Source: Antitrichia curtipendula (lineage: Eukaryota; Streptophyta; Bryopsida; Hypnales; Leucodontaceae). Taken from it: 64,000 nt of DNA. The translations under genes and the position numbers were made by a program. How positions within the stretch are numbered: position 1 is the stretch's first letter; the number at the start of each line of letters is the position of its first letter. Of the stretch, positions 34,350 through 46,882 are shown one piece after another. The notes under the pieces were generated by a model. It did no database searches. It had not been told where the DNA came from and saw only the letters and a program-made list of their open reading frames with translations. The DNA lies in the NCBI GenBank assembly GCA_951230915.1, contig OX579641.1, positions 4,340,001 through 4,404,000 on the forward strand, written 5' to 3'.

Positions 34350-34606
34350 AGATTAAAGCCAACAAATTTAGTCAATCAAGGTGTAAAAAATCTTGTTTTC
34401 TTTACTTTTAATACAAATACCTTGCAATCTATACGGTCAAAGTTTCTAAAATTTCTTCTACACATTTTTATACTAGTCTAGTACAAGATACTGTAGTAAG
34501 ATTTGCAAAAAATAAAAGTTCAAAGTTTTTTTTTCCTTGCAATAGAAATGGCAGTTTTAAGTGGTCTCTGATGGAAAAAAGGCCTTGGGACTTTAGGTTA
34601 AAGCAC
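34350..34606 (+). repeat. Right half of the dispersed repeat split by the giant transposon
   Basis: Contains CTTGCAATCTATACGGTCAAAG, TATACTAGTCTAGTACAAGAT, AATAGAAATGGCAGTTTTAA and CCTTGGGACTTTAGG. These follow the left-half marks without interruption in the relatives at 40340-41235 and 57373-57952. Confidence 0.75.
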
Positions 34607-36420
34607 TATAAAATAATCTGACAAAATTGTACGTCAAATATTTTACAAACTATTGATTGATGTGGAATTAGAACTTGAGAATAATAGCATTGGAAGTGCA
34701 TTAGAAATGATATTCTTATATCTATTTTATATGGTTTCCAATGCAATTCTATTGGATTTTGGACAACCAAAAATAGCCCCATTAGACCAATATTAAAGAG
34801 GCCTTTAGTCTACAGTGGAAAAATCAACATATAGGATAGAAAGAGTGATTGGCATAGGTTTAGCTAGGGCTTGTCTTTGGACAATGACTTGGAAGAGGAA
34901 GAAGAGGGAGGGCACATGGAGGAAGCATAGTTGAAGGATCTCAAAATTATGGAGGTAACCAATGCATTTATCTTTGGTGAGGAGGGTCATGTCTGGGTCA
35001 AATCCATTGCGACATTGACGTCCAAGAGTCGTTGATGTCCTTCCCCAAAGTTGCATTGGAATTAGGATATAACACTTTCAATTCTAGTGACAAAGATAAT
35101 GATATATACGATGTCAACAACATCAAATATGTTTACTGCACCTCTATTTGGTCTAAAAAATTCATGAAGTATGAATCCAAGCTTGCAAAGTTTATAGAGG
35201 CTCAATAGTCAAATGCATTTTGGTGCTACTTCCCTACATTTGGAGACTTGTTTGATCTTTTTTGGCAAGTTCATGTTTTATGGACACTGTAGTCAAGACT
35301 AAAAACTATGCCACAATAATGAATACAAATGGTAAGACCTACGGAGCCACAATTTGAGAATATTCTTTGTAAAAAATTGAAGCCCCTTTTTAGTACAAGT
35401 GTATTATAAAGAAGGTACTATCAAAGGATGTCTTATTTTTTGTCACCCAATGATAAATCAATTTTCTATGTGACCCTAATTTAAGGCACGCTATGGGTAA
35501 TTCTAATCATAAAAATATCCTTATTTTTTCTACTCTATATTAGTTAAAAATTTTAGTACTACCATCATTTGTTTTTCAATTCTGCGCCTAAAAAAATTGC
35601 ATCAAAATATTTAACAAAACTATAATTTCTCCAAACAAAATAATATAATTACAAAAGAATGAATTTTAGGGTAAAGGGTTTCTTTACGGTGTCCCTTGTA
35701 TATATAAGAGTAGAAGAACTAAAGATTTGAAAAACTCAAAGTTTTGTTCATATTTGTAGTTACAAATACAACTCAAGGTCTTGACATTTGCACAACAATA
35801 AAATTTTACCTACAATCCTATTCGGCCTTTCAACTAAACCTACAAGCGCATAAAATAAAATTGGTCACACAAAGATCTACATTCCATGCATATTTTCATA
35901 TTCTAAATGTATTCAGAGTAGATGCTTAGTCCAATGCACAACACCAAGATATGAAGTGCCAAATTCAAACATAATCTACTAAGTAGTAATTTCTATTATA
36001 AACATATCCTATCCTATGTAATGATAATATTTTTTAAATATTATGGTTCTAAAACATCCTATAACAGTTATATCTCATAATTTTTTACTAAATATGATCC
36101 AATATTATAAATAAAAAGCATATAAGTTTTGCTTCAAAAAATTAAATGGCATCCTATCTTTATTGTCAAAGAGTTGCATAATCTCTATAATGAGTGTCAT
36201 TCCCAAGACTAAAATGGGATCGTTTTTCTTTGGAGGAATTAAAGACATTTCTTGCTATCATTTTATACATGGGCATGAAGTGACAACCAAATGCAAAAAC
36301 TTATTGGCACAAAAAAGACTCCATTTCCAATCATTTAACTATCTAGGAGCTCATATCCCATAACCGTTTCCATGTTTGGCTAGATATTTGTATGTTATGG
36401 GCCCATCAACCTATGAGAGG
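34607..36420. other. AT-rich intergenic DNA, no gene recognised
   Basis: A less AT-rich patch near 34850-35060 has a minus-strand frame without a recognisable domain. I see no clear repeat border. Confidence 0.4.
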
Positions 36421-36860
36421 GACAAAGCCATGTTGGAATATAACAAAATGGGCCAAATATGATGACTTTCAAATGGAATTTGTAAAATTGCATGAAGGCA
36501 AGGAAAGTTGGTAAATTAATAACCATCAATCAAATGATTATCCACTATAAGGGCATGTATTGCATGAGGAGGCAATACATGTCTAAAAGCCCTAGAAGTG
36601 AGGCTTTGACATTTATTATGGAAAAGACCACATCAATGAAGAGGAATGCGTGGCACATGGATGTTTATAGAGAGGCAAGCTTGGTATATGATTTAGTATT
36701 GCATTTGTTGGGACTAAGGACCTCTTTACACTGCGGTAGAGAAGTGCACCAATTAGGAATTATAGGAAAATAGAGCAATATGATTGGAGCAAATTTTGTT
36801 CTCCACCGGATTCGATTTACACTATGGCCCAGAATTGTCCAGTGGAGAACTTGAAGCATG
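36421..36860 (+). pseudogene. Possible relic of a piggyBac-like (DDE_Tnp_1_7) transposase
   Basis: A plus-strand frame contains MIIHYKGMYCMRRQYMSKSP, which resembles the stretch of the DDE_Tnp_1_7 family that carries one catalytic aspartate (D/E-M-M-I-x-Y/F-K-G ... QYMPKKP). LVLHLLGL downstream fits a later segment. The expected aspartate is replaced by Asn (ITINQMI), and stops and missing blocks surround it. If the reading is right this is a dead fragment. It could also be chance similarity. Confidence 0.35.
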
Positions 36861-37169
36861 GATGACAAAATGACATGGATGCCTATGTGGCAACACTTTT
36901 TGTAAGGGAAGTTCTCCAGAGGTCAAATTTTCTCTAGAGGACAACCTCAGCCCCCAGACAAGTAACTTGGCCTCTAAAGAACTCCAACTTCATTAAAATA
37001 TTGTTAATTTGTGACAATTTTGATAGTACAGCGCAATTACTCATAATTGTTTTATAGTTGTTTAAAAAACTGCTAAAGCCCAATCAAGGTAGCATGCTCT
37101 AAAATTGCATGTCTTCTTGAAAGTGCTCCTATAAAAACTATTGAATGTATATGAGGTGGTCCTTGAGCC
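36861..37169. other. Intergenic DNA, nothing recognised
   Basis: Mixed AT-rich sequence between the possible transposase relic and the next dispersed repeat. Confidence 0.4.
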
Positions 37170-38050
37170 CTAAAAAGCCATTGTTTCCTCGAGGGACAAA
37201 TTGGATTTTGGTCAAGCTCTTATGACTTCAATTTTAAGATAGAAAAAATTCATTAGCTTTGTGGGAATGTAATTTTTATTTCAATCGGTGCCCGGGACCA
37301 AAAGTAATACCACCAAAAGCCCAAATTTATAGTTGGTGGACAAAAAGAAAAATCTACAAAAATTTTAAACTAAATTATTATTATTTTCTTATAGATCATA
37401 TTTTTGTCTACATATGAAGCTTTGACTCATTTCATTTGGATTAGTGACATGAAAGTTATAAACAATCTTGTTTTTTGGGCAATTTAAGCATTGTCTAGAA
37501 AAAATAACTTATATGACTCAATTCTAAATGCAATTTTTACAAATTTTCAAAAAAATGCTTGACAAGGTTAAGTTTGTTTCCTAGGTAAAATCTCACCATT
37601 GGGATTATTGTGTTTCAATCCCATCTTAGATCTATTAACAATTCAATTTTTCTTTCACTTTTGGACCTACTTCTACTTAACAATTTCTTAATGAATGAAA
37701 ATCAAGTGCGTGTTTTTTGAATTTTTTTTCCTAGACTTTCAACTCAATTCTTCAACACTAAAATTTTAAAATTTTAAATCTATAGTCTAAATTTTTTCCA
37801 CAAGTGGCGGTCAAAGTCATTTGAAACTGCAAGCTAGTGTTAAAAATAAAAATAAAACTCCCACTTTGGATGCTAATATCTCTCAATTTGTGGTGTCAAA
37901 CTTTATGAAATTCTTACCATATGATCTTAGACAAGTAAATTACAAAATCCAATGCTAAATTTTTTATTTTTTCATTAGGTGAAAGCAACAAAAATGGCAG
38001 TTTTGAGTGTTTTTTAATAAAATAATGGCCTTGGGCCTTTAGGGGTTAAA
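37170..38050 (+). repeat. Dispersed AT-rich repeat, full-length copy
   Basis: Family marks in order: GAGGGACAAATTGGATTTTGG, TTTATTTCAATCGGTGCCCG, GACTCATTTCATTTGGATTA, GTTATAAACAATCTTGTTTT, GCTAATATCTCTCAATTTGT, and the end GGGCCTTTAGGGGTTAAA. Noncoding. Confidence 0.65.
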
Positions 38051-40339
38051 TGGACCTCTTTCACTATTGATTGAATTGAGAAATAAATATTCTTTATTGC
38101 AAGAGCCAATTATTGGCATTGATTTCCTCAAATCCCTTTAGAAGTTGCAAATGGACGCATTTTGGAAGACCTAGGGTCACAAATAGATACCTACAATAGA
38201 TGTCTTTGAAAATTCATAACTAAGTCAAAAATGTGTCAAAAAAAATATGAAACCACTTGTGCATCTATTTTCTTATTTTGAAAAAAGAGTTAAAAATACT
38301 TTTGTTTATGCAAACCTATGAAAAAGGTAGACCAACCCTTAATGGTTGCTTTTAGAGCTTACTACCTTAAACTTCAGCACTTAAATTTTGAGTTCAAATG
38401 TTAATTCCAATCTGGGGATGCTCAACATGCTGATAGAGATCCAACTAATAAAACTGCTGAAATTGTTGTATTATGCAATGCATCCCATCTCTCCAGTTTA
38501 CCTAGATCCAACTGATAATACTCAATCCGACTTTGAAAATGAATGTTTATGATTTTTCTATTCAAGATTTTATGCAAGGGTGTTCATTGGAAACCTTAAT
38601 TTTCTGGATGTTGACGGCTCTTGAAAATGAGCTTCAAATACACTACAGTAATCTTGGAGAAAAAATCACATGAAAAAGTCATTAAAAAAAATTGTAAAGT
38701 AGATTTTGAAAATCCGTAAATTGATTGTGGTTCTATATGTTATTTCTTTTAACCTCGTTCTTTTTTTTGTGATTTCCATTTTAGAATTGACATGTATAAA
38801 GAAAACTCAAAAACTTCAAATTACTTTCACAATTTTTACACCCTCATGACCAAATATTATAATCTTTCAATCCAAAGTAATATTGATGTGTTTTCTTTCC
38901 CCATGTGATCTCTAATAAGTTTAGTTTGAATTTGTATGGTTAAAATTTCAAAAACACTGATGAAGCTTACCAAAATGTTGACTTTCTATTCAATTTAGAG
39001 AAAATTTCAAGAAGCTTAAAGATTAATGGGAATCGGAAGCAAAATGTGGGTAAGCTAAAAACACCCTAAAATGTCAGAATATGGTAGTCAACATAGTTGG
39101 AGGCACTTTTTTCAAGAAAAAAACATATTTGTAGTAATAACAATTGAAAACCATAAATTTTGTTCTTCACCGGATATTTGATGAAGGAGAAACAAGCCTT
39201 AAAGTTGAAGCCATCAAAATGCAATTTGGTGAATTTAAACTGATCCCTATGTATTTAAATGATTCATAATGATTCAATACGTATTGGATTGATATGCACA
39301 TTTTATCACACAAACAAGACAACTAGATGCATTTTTTCCAACAATTTTTTTAAAGAAGTTGGGCATTGGATGCAAAAGTTACAACTTCTCAAAGTTCACT
39401 ATAGCCCAAAACTTACAAAATATGTCCATGGGAACCGTTAGGGGGGCACAATTTCTATTGTGGCTAGCCTAAACTCTTTTGTTGGTAAAGCTCATTGGAG
39501 GACTTCAATATGTGAAGTTGACTGGAAGACTTCTTTGGTTAGCATTTACACTTCAACTGGTCAAGACTTCTTGAGGCATTATTTTATTGTCTTTCCATCT
39601 TGTCCAACATCCCACCAATTGTCTTAAATAACCAGGTCTTTGCCAAGACTTCTTGATTGTATTGTGCATTTCTCCACTGTAGTCTAAAGTGGCACTAAAT
39701 GAAGGCAAAGGGCATGCAATTGTTATGTGATTTTTTTTTCAAGCATTGCACTATTAAAAAATTTCTTAGAGAAAGCCACGCATACAATTGGCACCATGCA
39801 TTGCAATTCGATGGGCCTCCCAAAGCATTGAAAATCAAAAACCAAAATAAAAATGTGCAAAGGACCCTAGACTAGTGCAACCACTTTTGAGTGCATAGTG
39901 AGTGCATAGTGACACTTAGTGTGACACTATGCACCATGACAAAAAAAATTTAATGAAATTTTAACCCCACCCCCTCTTATAATTTTGAGAGGGTGGGATT
40001 GCAATCAATTATTATGGGATAATCTCATACTGTTGTACCATATCTCGTTGTCCATATCTATATATGGTTGTATTGTATTCGTATGTGTATCATACCATAT
40101 TTTGTATGTACATTTGGTGGCTATTGATTTGGGAGTGGGGGAGTGGAGTTTTATTTTAAATGAATCGGACGGCTTCTGGTTTTTGTGGTTTGGGGGGGGG
40201 ACACACACAACTGTGTTGCCTCTTTTCATTGGGTTGTATATACATGAGTTGTGGAGAATTAGTGTCATTTTATAGAATTTAAGTAAAAAATAATATGTTA
40301 TTCCACTTCAATATAGGGGAATTTGTTGTTTGACTTTTA
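38051..40339. other. AT-rich intergenic DNA, no gene recognised
   Basis: Some words are shared with 18700-19100 (for example TGGAGAAAAAATCACAT at 38655 and 18809), which points to another old dispersed repeat. A run of nine G occurs at 40192-40200. Frames here are short and unconvincing. Confidence 0.4.
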
Positions 40340-41235
40340 TTAACTCCTAAGGGACTGTTTGTGCCCTCAAGGGACAATTTGGGTCCGGATAGGTTCCTAT
40401 GACCTCAATTTTTAGTGAATTTTTTTGAATTTTTTTGTGAGCCCTTTGTAGTTATATAAAAAAATTTATTTCAGTTAAAGCTCGGGAGAAAAAGTTATGG
40501 CACAATAAGTCAAAAATGGAGGTCGGCAGGCAACACAAAAAATTACAAAAAGTCAAAATAATTAATTAAATTTTTTTTCAAAAATTATATATTTTAATCT
40601 ACATTTGAGCCTTTGATTCATTCTATTTGGACTAGTGATGAAAAAGTTGTGGACAGTCTTAGTTTTTTGGGCAATCTAAGCATCTTCTTGAAAAAATAAC
40701 TTACATGATTTATCTTTTAATGCATTTTTTACAATTTTACAATTTTTTTTAGTAGATAGGATTTTGTTTGCTTGCTAGAACAATCTCAGCTTTGGTCTTT
40801 CAATTCCATCTTAGAGCAACTAATGATTTAGTTTTTCCTTCAATCTTGAATCTACTTCTACTTAGTAAATTTTTAATGAGTAAAATTAAGTGAATTTTTT
40901 ACGGATCTTTTATCCTAGATTCTCAACTCAAGTATTCAACATAAAAGCTTAGAAAATCAAAAATCGATAGTACAAAACATTTTAAGTTAAGAAGCTTCAA
41001 AGCCAAAAAATCTAATCAAGCAATTGTTTTCTTCACTTTGGATGCAAATATCTTGCAATCTATGTGGTCAAAGTTTTTGAAATTTCTTGCATACATTCTT
41101 ATACTAGTCTAATATAAGATCACAATTAGATACGCAAAAAAGATAAAATTTTAAATTTTATTGCTTTTTGCAATAAAAGTGACAATTTTGAGTGTGTTTT
41201 GATGGAGAAAAGGCCTCGGTCCTTTACAGGTTAAT
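40340..41235 (+). repeat. Dispersed AT-rich repeat, full-length copy (stand-in for the empty site)
   Basis: Starts TTAACTCCTAAGGGACTG and ends near GGTCCTTTACAGGTTAAT. It carries all family marks without interruption. The stretch 40950-41040 spans the place that corresponds to the giant transposon's insertion point (AAAATCAAAAATCGATAG ... ATCTAATCAAGCAATTG). Confidence 0.7.
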
Positions 41236-41668
41236 TCCAAAAGTCTTGTGTTGTTGCAACAACAAGTTGACCCCTATGATAAGGCCAAAAATGTATTGTT
41301 TATCCCATGGCAGTAAATTCAAGTGTTGAGAAAAGGTAGGTTTCCAAAATTTCATGAACATTATTAAGTACTCAGTATTTAGTCAAAGTGTGAGTTCCCT
41401 TGTCAATTCCATGGATTTGTTTATTTATTTTGCATGAATTTTGAATGTATTAAAAATAAATTTATGCAAAGAAAGATTACATCTTATTTTTCACAGAGGA
41501 TTTGAATATGGTTCTTATCATTGCTGTGTAAGATGTTGGAGTACTGTTTTTTTGGCATTCAGTCGAAAAGATAATAATTTAATTTCCTACAAAGCAAAAG
41601 TTGGGCATCATATCATTCATAAGAATAAATTGTGAATTTTAAAGAGTTTGAAATTATTGAATTTTAAC

Positions 41669-42380
41669 CACTTCACACTACGGCACAAGGTCGAGAGTCC
41701 GTCGATTTCCACCAATCAGATTTCAGAAACCCAAGAATTCGGCCTCTCGAGCCTTCACACTAGGCCCTTGCCCTTGCCCTTGCCCTTGAGGAAGAATTCA
41801 TGGCTTGGGGGGCCAATTGGGGCCCTAAAGGCCTTTGCCTTCGCCGCATGCCCATTCTCGGCCACCACGGCCCCCCTTTCCCCCCATTGTATATGCAAAT
41901 GGGGTGTTGCCGGTTGGGTTTGAAACCTACTCTCCACCAACACAATGGAGAGACTTTGCATGGTATGGACAAACCCTCTACCTCCCTCCTTCCTTTGATG
42001 AATGACTCCTTCATTTCTCATTTATATCTTCCATAGTCTTTGTTTCACATTGAAAGCAAGTGCTGTAATTGTTCTTTCAATGCCGTTTTTGACTCCTTCT
42101 TCATGTTTTTTCAATGTTTTTCTTGTAGGAATTGATACCCAGAATAGCCAATGGCATTTTGGACAATAGTCGGCAAGAGAGCAAATTTTATGATGCTTTA
42201 GATGAATGGTACCACCAAGCCGGGCTTGGACTTTGGGCTTGGCCTTTGGAGGCTTCACACTATGGCCGGCCAAAGGCTCAAAATCATATCATTTATTGCC
42301 CATTTCTTTGGACTCTCACCCAAAGTTTGTCCACTCAATCCCACGGCCTCTCGACTTGGTCGGCCATAGTGTGAAGTGGC
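41669..42380. mobile_element. GC-rich element bordered by about 35-bp imperfect inverted repeats
   Basis: The left end CCACTTCACACTACGGC...GGTCGAGAG is mirrored on the opposite strand at the right end as CCACTTCACACTATGGCC...AGTCGAGAG. Further TTCACACTA-GGCC words lie inside at about 41754 and 42249. GC content is far above the flanks. No target duplication is evident and there is no transposase, so it would be non-autonomous. A (CCCTTG)n microsatellite lies at 41764-41788. Confidence 0.5.
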
Positions 42381-42859
42381 CCTAAGCCATCTAGGGAAAT
42401 GGAGTAGCAGCCTCATGATAGCAAACATGGAATGTCATTGGAATATGTTTGTATAAAGAACAAGGTTTGAAACAATGTTCTTTGTGAAGGGAACAAAAAT
42501 TGGGATCAAACCAGCTGAATTAAATGACGACATCAATAGACCCTTTCTTCAAAGGTGCCTTATGTTTTTGCCACTTCAATGCTGACACTAGCTTTCTAAT
42601 TTTTGTAGAAATTAGAGTATTTTAGCTTTTCAAATTTCATATTTTTTGGTTTGTGAAAAATCAAAGATTCTTCCAATCTGCTATTGGGATTCTTGTTTCA
42701 ATAAGCTATGTTATGGGATAAGTATTTGCAAAAAAGTGTAGTGTATTTGCAACATCTGGGCATTGCAAGATTTTATTGAGTGTGTTCTATGTCTTCAATA
42801 CTTCGTAAAGCACCGCTGGGATTCGTCCCGTTCAAAAGGCGGGCGAATTCTGAGCTGTA

Positions 42860-43081
42860 ATGCCCGATTACGCGGGCAAAACTGCGTAATCGGGGATTAC
42901 GGATTTTTCATCCAGTTAGTGATCTCATCCAACGAAAATTCGTTGCCCACCGGTCGTTTACGCCGGGCAATGCCCCTCGTCGTCGGGAATTTCGCCAAAA
43001 AGAAGGGCCTCCTCGTCGGGCTCCGCCCTCCTCGTCTGCCCTTTTTTTGGCGAAATTCCCTCCTCCTCGGGCATTGCCCTA
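42860..43081. repeat. Fold-back region: two hairpins in GC-rich sequence
   Basis: Hairpin 1: CCCGATTACGC (42863-42873) pairs perfectly with GCGTAATCGGG (42884-42894). Hairpin 2: the arm 42965-43008 (GGGCAATGCCC, then GGGAATTTCGCCAAAAA) pairs with 43037-43079. It looks like a fold-back transposon or a structured fragment inserted in AT-rich DNA. I find no gene in it. Confidence 0.7.
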
Positions 43082-46070
43082 TACTAAAAAGTTGTGAAGG
43101 TATTTCCAACAAGGTATAAAACATGTTATATTTTTTACTACACATGCTTATTGCAAAAATTTCCCACAAACAACAGTCAAAGTCATTTGAAATTCCTGGT
43201 AGGGTCTAAAATATCTTTTCTTTCAACTTCTACAACATTATTCTTTCAATCTATACGGTCAAACTTCACAAAAAATTTACCACATTATTTTATAGAATTC
43301 TAAATGAAGATCCTATAAATGAGTTTGCCAGAAAGATATTTTCTTATTTGTCTGGCTCAATGCACTAGAAATGTTTTAGTGTGGTTAATGAGCAAGAAAT
43401 GACTTTGGGACTTTAGGGATTTAAATGTCCATGTTGGATGGCTTCAATATTTTATCTCATGCACATCCATTGCATGGTTTTTATTTGCAAGAGCCAAATT
43501 TCTTTGGAAAGCAATACAAAAGAAAATTTAGGGAAGATTTGGTTATTTATTCTTCTTTTCTAGTAAATGAAATCGTTGAATAACCGCATAATTTTAGAGT
43601 GGTGAGTTTCCTGGGGGATGACTATTTGCATTCTAGATGAATAAGGCATTTTTCATTCACATTTTGCACATTTTATTCAAGTCTATGGGTGTAAGTAGCT
43701 TCATCATTCATAGTGAAAATTGCACATTACTCAATCCTAAATGGAAAAAAAATATCTGACGTGATCCATAAATAGCAATTCTAAAGTTTGTACACGTAAT
43801 TGTATCCTAGGCACTCAATCAATATCTATTGATTTCGGTTTAAAATGTCTTTTTGACCATTGGCAACAATTTTTGACCACAAAAAAACAATGATTTTCAT
43901 CCTGTATTTTATTTGCAAATTTTTGGATAGTATATGAACATCATCAAGTTAAATTTTTGTTACATTATTTATTTAATGATACTCTATAAGTGTTGTTTTG
44001 TCAAACAAAAAATCGGGCTCCCGTATCTATTAGACATCTGATGGTACGGACCATTATCAAGTATGCATGTCATTTTTGAATTTTGCTTTAATTATAATAC
44101 TAAATTTATAATGTAATAGGCAATGAACTCATGTTGACACTTCAATCATATATTACTTTAATATGTCAAAATTGTAAACGGGGGGATAACTTATTTGAAA
44201 ATAAGTCTTATAGTTGACTCTACTAGACAGATAGGCTCGCAGATAGGGGGTCTACTGGGCTATACTTTATGATGTTTTGTTTCAAAAAATGAAAAATCTA
44301 CATAGTGTATTTTAACCTTTGGGGCTTCTAGTTTGTAAAGTCTGATTTTGTAAAGCTCGAGAGGATTTTTTTGGTTGAAAAGACTAACAAAGTGAAGCTT
44401 CCCAAATCTAATTGTTCCTCTTGAAATTTTTGAAAAAATACTTGAAAGATTGATTTTATTGTAATTCAAAGTATAGAATCTATAGCCATGTTTTTAAATA
44501 TAAAACGGAATGCAAATTTTAGTTTTCTTTGTTGTATTCTAAACTATAATTTATACATGATCTAGTCAAATTTTTGGATTTTAATCATATTTTTTATAAT
44601 TTTTTGTTCTTAATATGACAATAGTTTTCAATTTTGTCACTTGTAGAAAATATGTGATTTAATCTCTAAAGAAAAAATGAAATATTTCTTCATATCTTAT
44701 GTAATACCATTATCTAATACATATTAAATAGTTCAAACTGGATTTTAGTAGTTGACTAGAATTTAGTAACTTCCACACAATAGGTCCAAAGGTCAAGAAA
44801 TAAAGCGTGTGCTCCCCTCTTTGTAGAGAATTTTTTGACAGTACTAAGAACGCAACTAGTAGATGCACAATTTTATAAATCTCACTGTAACAAACAAACA
44901 ATCTCGTTAAGGTATAGATACTTACAATAATTATACTACATTTACTAAAATTTATTTGATTTGCATAAAAGGATTTTCTAATATTTAATTTTTGTATAAA
45001 TTGAATTAATTATAAAAAATAGTAGAAAAGATAGCTTACAACCAACCCCTAAAAGATCAAGTGTTTGTTTAACAAATACTTGAAAACTTGGGTAGGGTCA
45101 TTGGCAAGTCAATTTTCAACATATGTTTTTGAAAATTTGATAGAAGATGGGAATAATCCTCCTCCTCATGGAAATTCAAGAAAATTCCAGTCAGATGTCT
45201 AGATTAAAAACTATAGTGCTTGAAAGAATCAAGGTAGTTTGGGCAATTTTGGCATCTTTTCTAAAATTCCTTATCTACTTTTAAAATTTGGCATTTAGGT
45301 AACTAACATGGTATAATATTCATATAATACAAAAATCTCATTTCAAGAGGTGTCAAATTCTACTAACTTTACCAGGTAGGTTTGAAAAAAAATCTTCTAA
45401 CTTCAAACATTATTATTTTGAAATTTGTCATTTCAAATTCTTGAATTTTTTTTCTACATAGTCAAAATGTTTGTCTTGAAATTTTCATTGTTTGGATTTC
45501 AAATAAGAAATCTCCTCGTTGCACAAGAAATCATTTTTAAGCTAAGTAGTGTACTACTAGTTCGCTACTAACTAGTTTATATTGATTTTCAAATTAGTCC
45601 AAGATGGATTGATTAGGGACTAGTGATACACTAGTTAATACCAGTTTAAAAAATTTGGATTATGATCCCCTTGAAGTCTAGTTATTGTGATAAAAAATTT
45701 CATGCCAATCCAAGTAGTTTTGAATGTTTGGAAGCAATTAAAAGTTCAAAATCCAAACATTTTTGGATTACACGAAACTTCAACGGCTTATTTCTTTTTC
45801 CACAGTGATCATTTCAAATATTATTTTTTGCAAAAGTTGTGCATACTAGTCTAATTTGTGATTAAAATTTAATATCATTCAAAGAAGTTATGAGAGACTT
45901 TTAGAAGCATTCTAATAAGAGGTTGAACCACACATGTGTTTTTTGCAACTTTTCAAGCTATTTTTTTATATTTCAAAGCCTTTTAGCAAACACAACAAGT
46001 CAAGTCATTTGAATGTTGTTTTCTTTCACCAGTGTTTTTTTTATGTTGATTCTGAAGTACTTTATAGTTT
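43082..46070. other. AT-rich intergenic DNA with partial dispersed repeats
   Basis: The segment 43230-43420 carries family marks (CTTTCAATCTATACGGTCAAAC, GGGACTTTAGGGATT), so a partial repeat lies there. No gene recognised in the rest. Confidence 0.45.
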
Positions 46071-46882
46071 AACCTCTAAAGGATTTTTACTATATTTTGA
46101 TCAAAAAAGCTCCAAAACTATCATTTCTAGCACAAGTACCAAATTTTAGAAAATATATAAATTTTGTTCCTATAAAATCATAGGATCTTAGAGTACACTA
46201 GTTTGAGAAGATGTGGAAAAAATTTCAAAAATTTCCACCGTGAAGATTGCAAGATATTAGCATTTGAAGTGACAAAAATCATTTTTGGGTCCTGTAAAAA
46301 AATTCGGTAGCTTACACTTTACATGGTCACATTTGTATGAAAAATGTCCAAAATGGTGGTGCTTCTTTGGATTCATTCTTCAATGTAAGTTGGCTACAAG
46401 CTTGAAAAATATCAAATCATTTGGAATTGTACAATATATAGGAAAAATATAGTAAGTAAAAAGTAGTAGAGAATGATCCAAAATACTAAATTGTTAAGAA
46501 TTTTGTTATGGAATTTTCAAATGTCACTTCCAATGGTTGTAATGTAAGTTGTAATACATAATCTACATTCTACGATTTTATTTTATTTCCAAAAATATTG
46601 AAAATTGAGTAAACTAAAGGACTTAAAGATTATTTTAGAATAGAGAATCCATAACTGTCCGCAAACTAAACCTCTTTTTTATTTCTTATAAAAGTGATTT
46701 TCTTGAGCTGCTTGCTGAGCAATGAAAATTACATATCATGCAATAACTTCTTAACCATGTAGTCAAAAGTTATAAAAATTGTTGTGCCTTAAAGCTACTC
46801 TTTGGACACATGTGTGAAAATTTCAAAGAAAAAAATAAAAATTCCAGTTGTCAAAAACTGCAATTTGATCCTTTAGGGATTA
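46071..46882 (-). repeat. Dispersed AT-rich repeat in reverse orientation
   Basis: Bounded by TTTAACCTCTAAAGG at the left and CCTTTAGGGATTAAAG at the right, an inverted pair. The part 46110-46640 is the reverse complement of about 7660-8215, and GATTGCAAGATATTAGC is the inverted family core. Confidence 0.6.

Noticed and set aside
34805..35240. A possible gene in the less AT-rich patch after the transposon
   Set aside because: The frames are short, stops interrupt any longer reading, and I recognise no motif.
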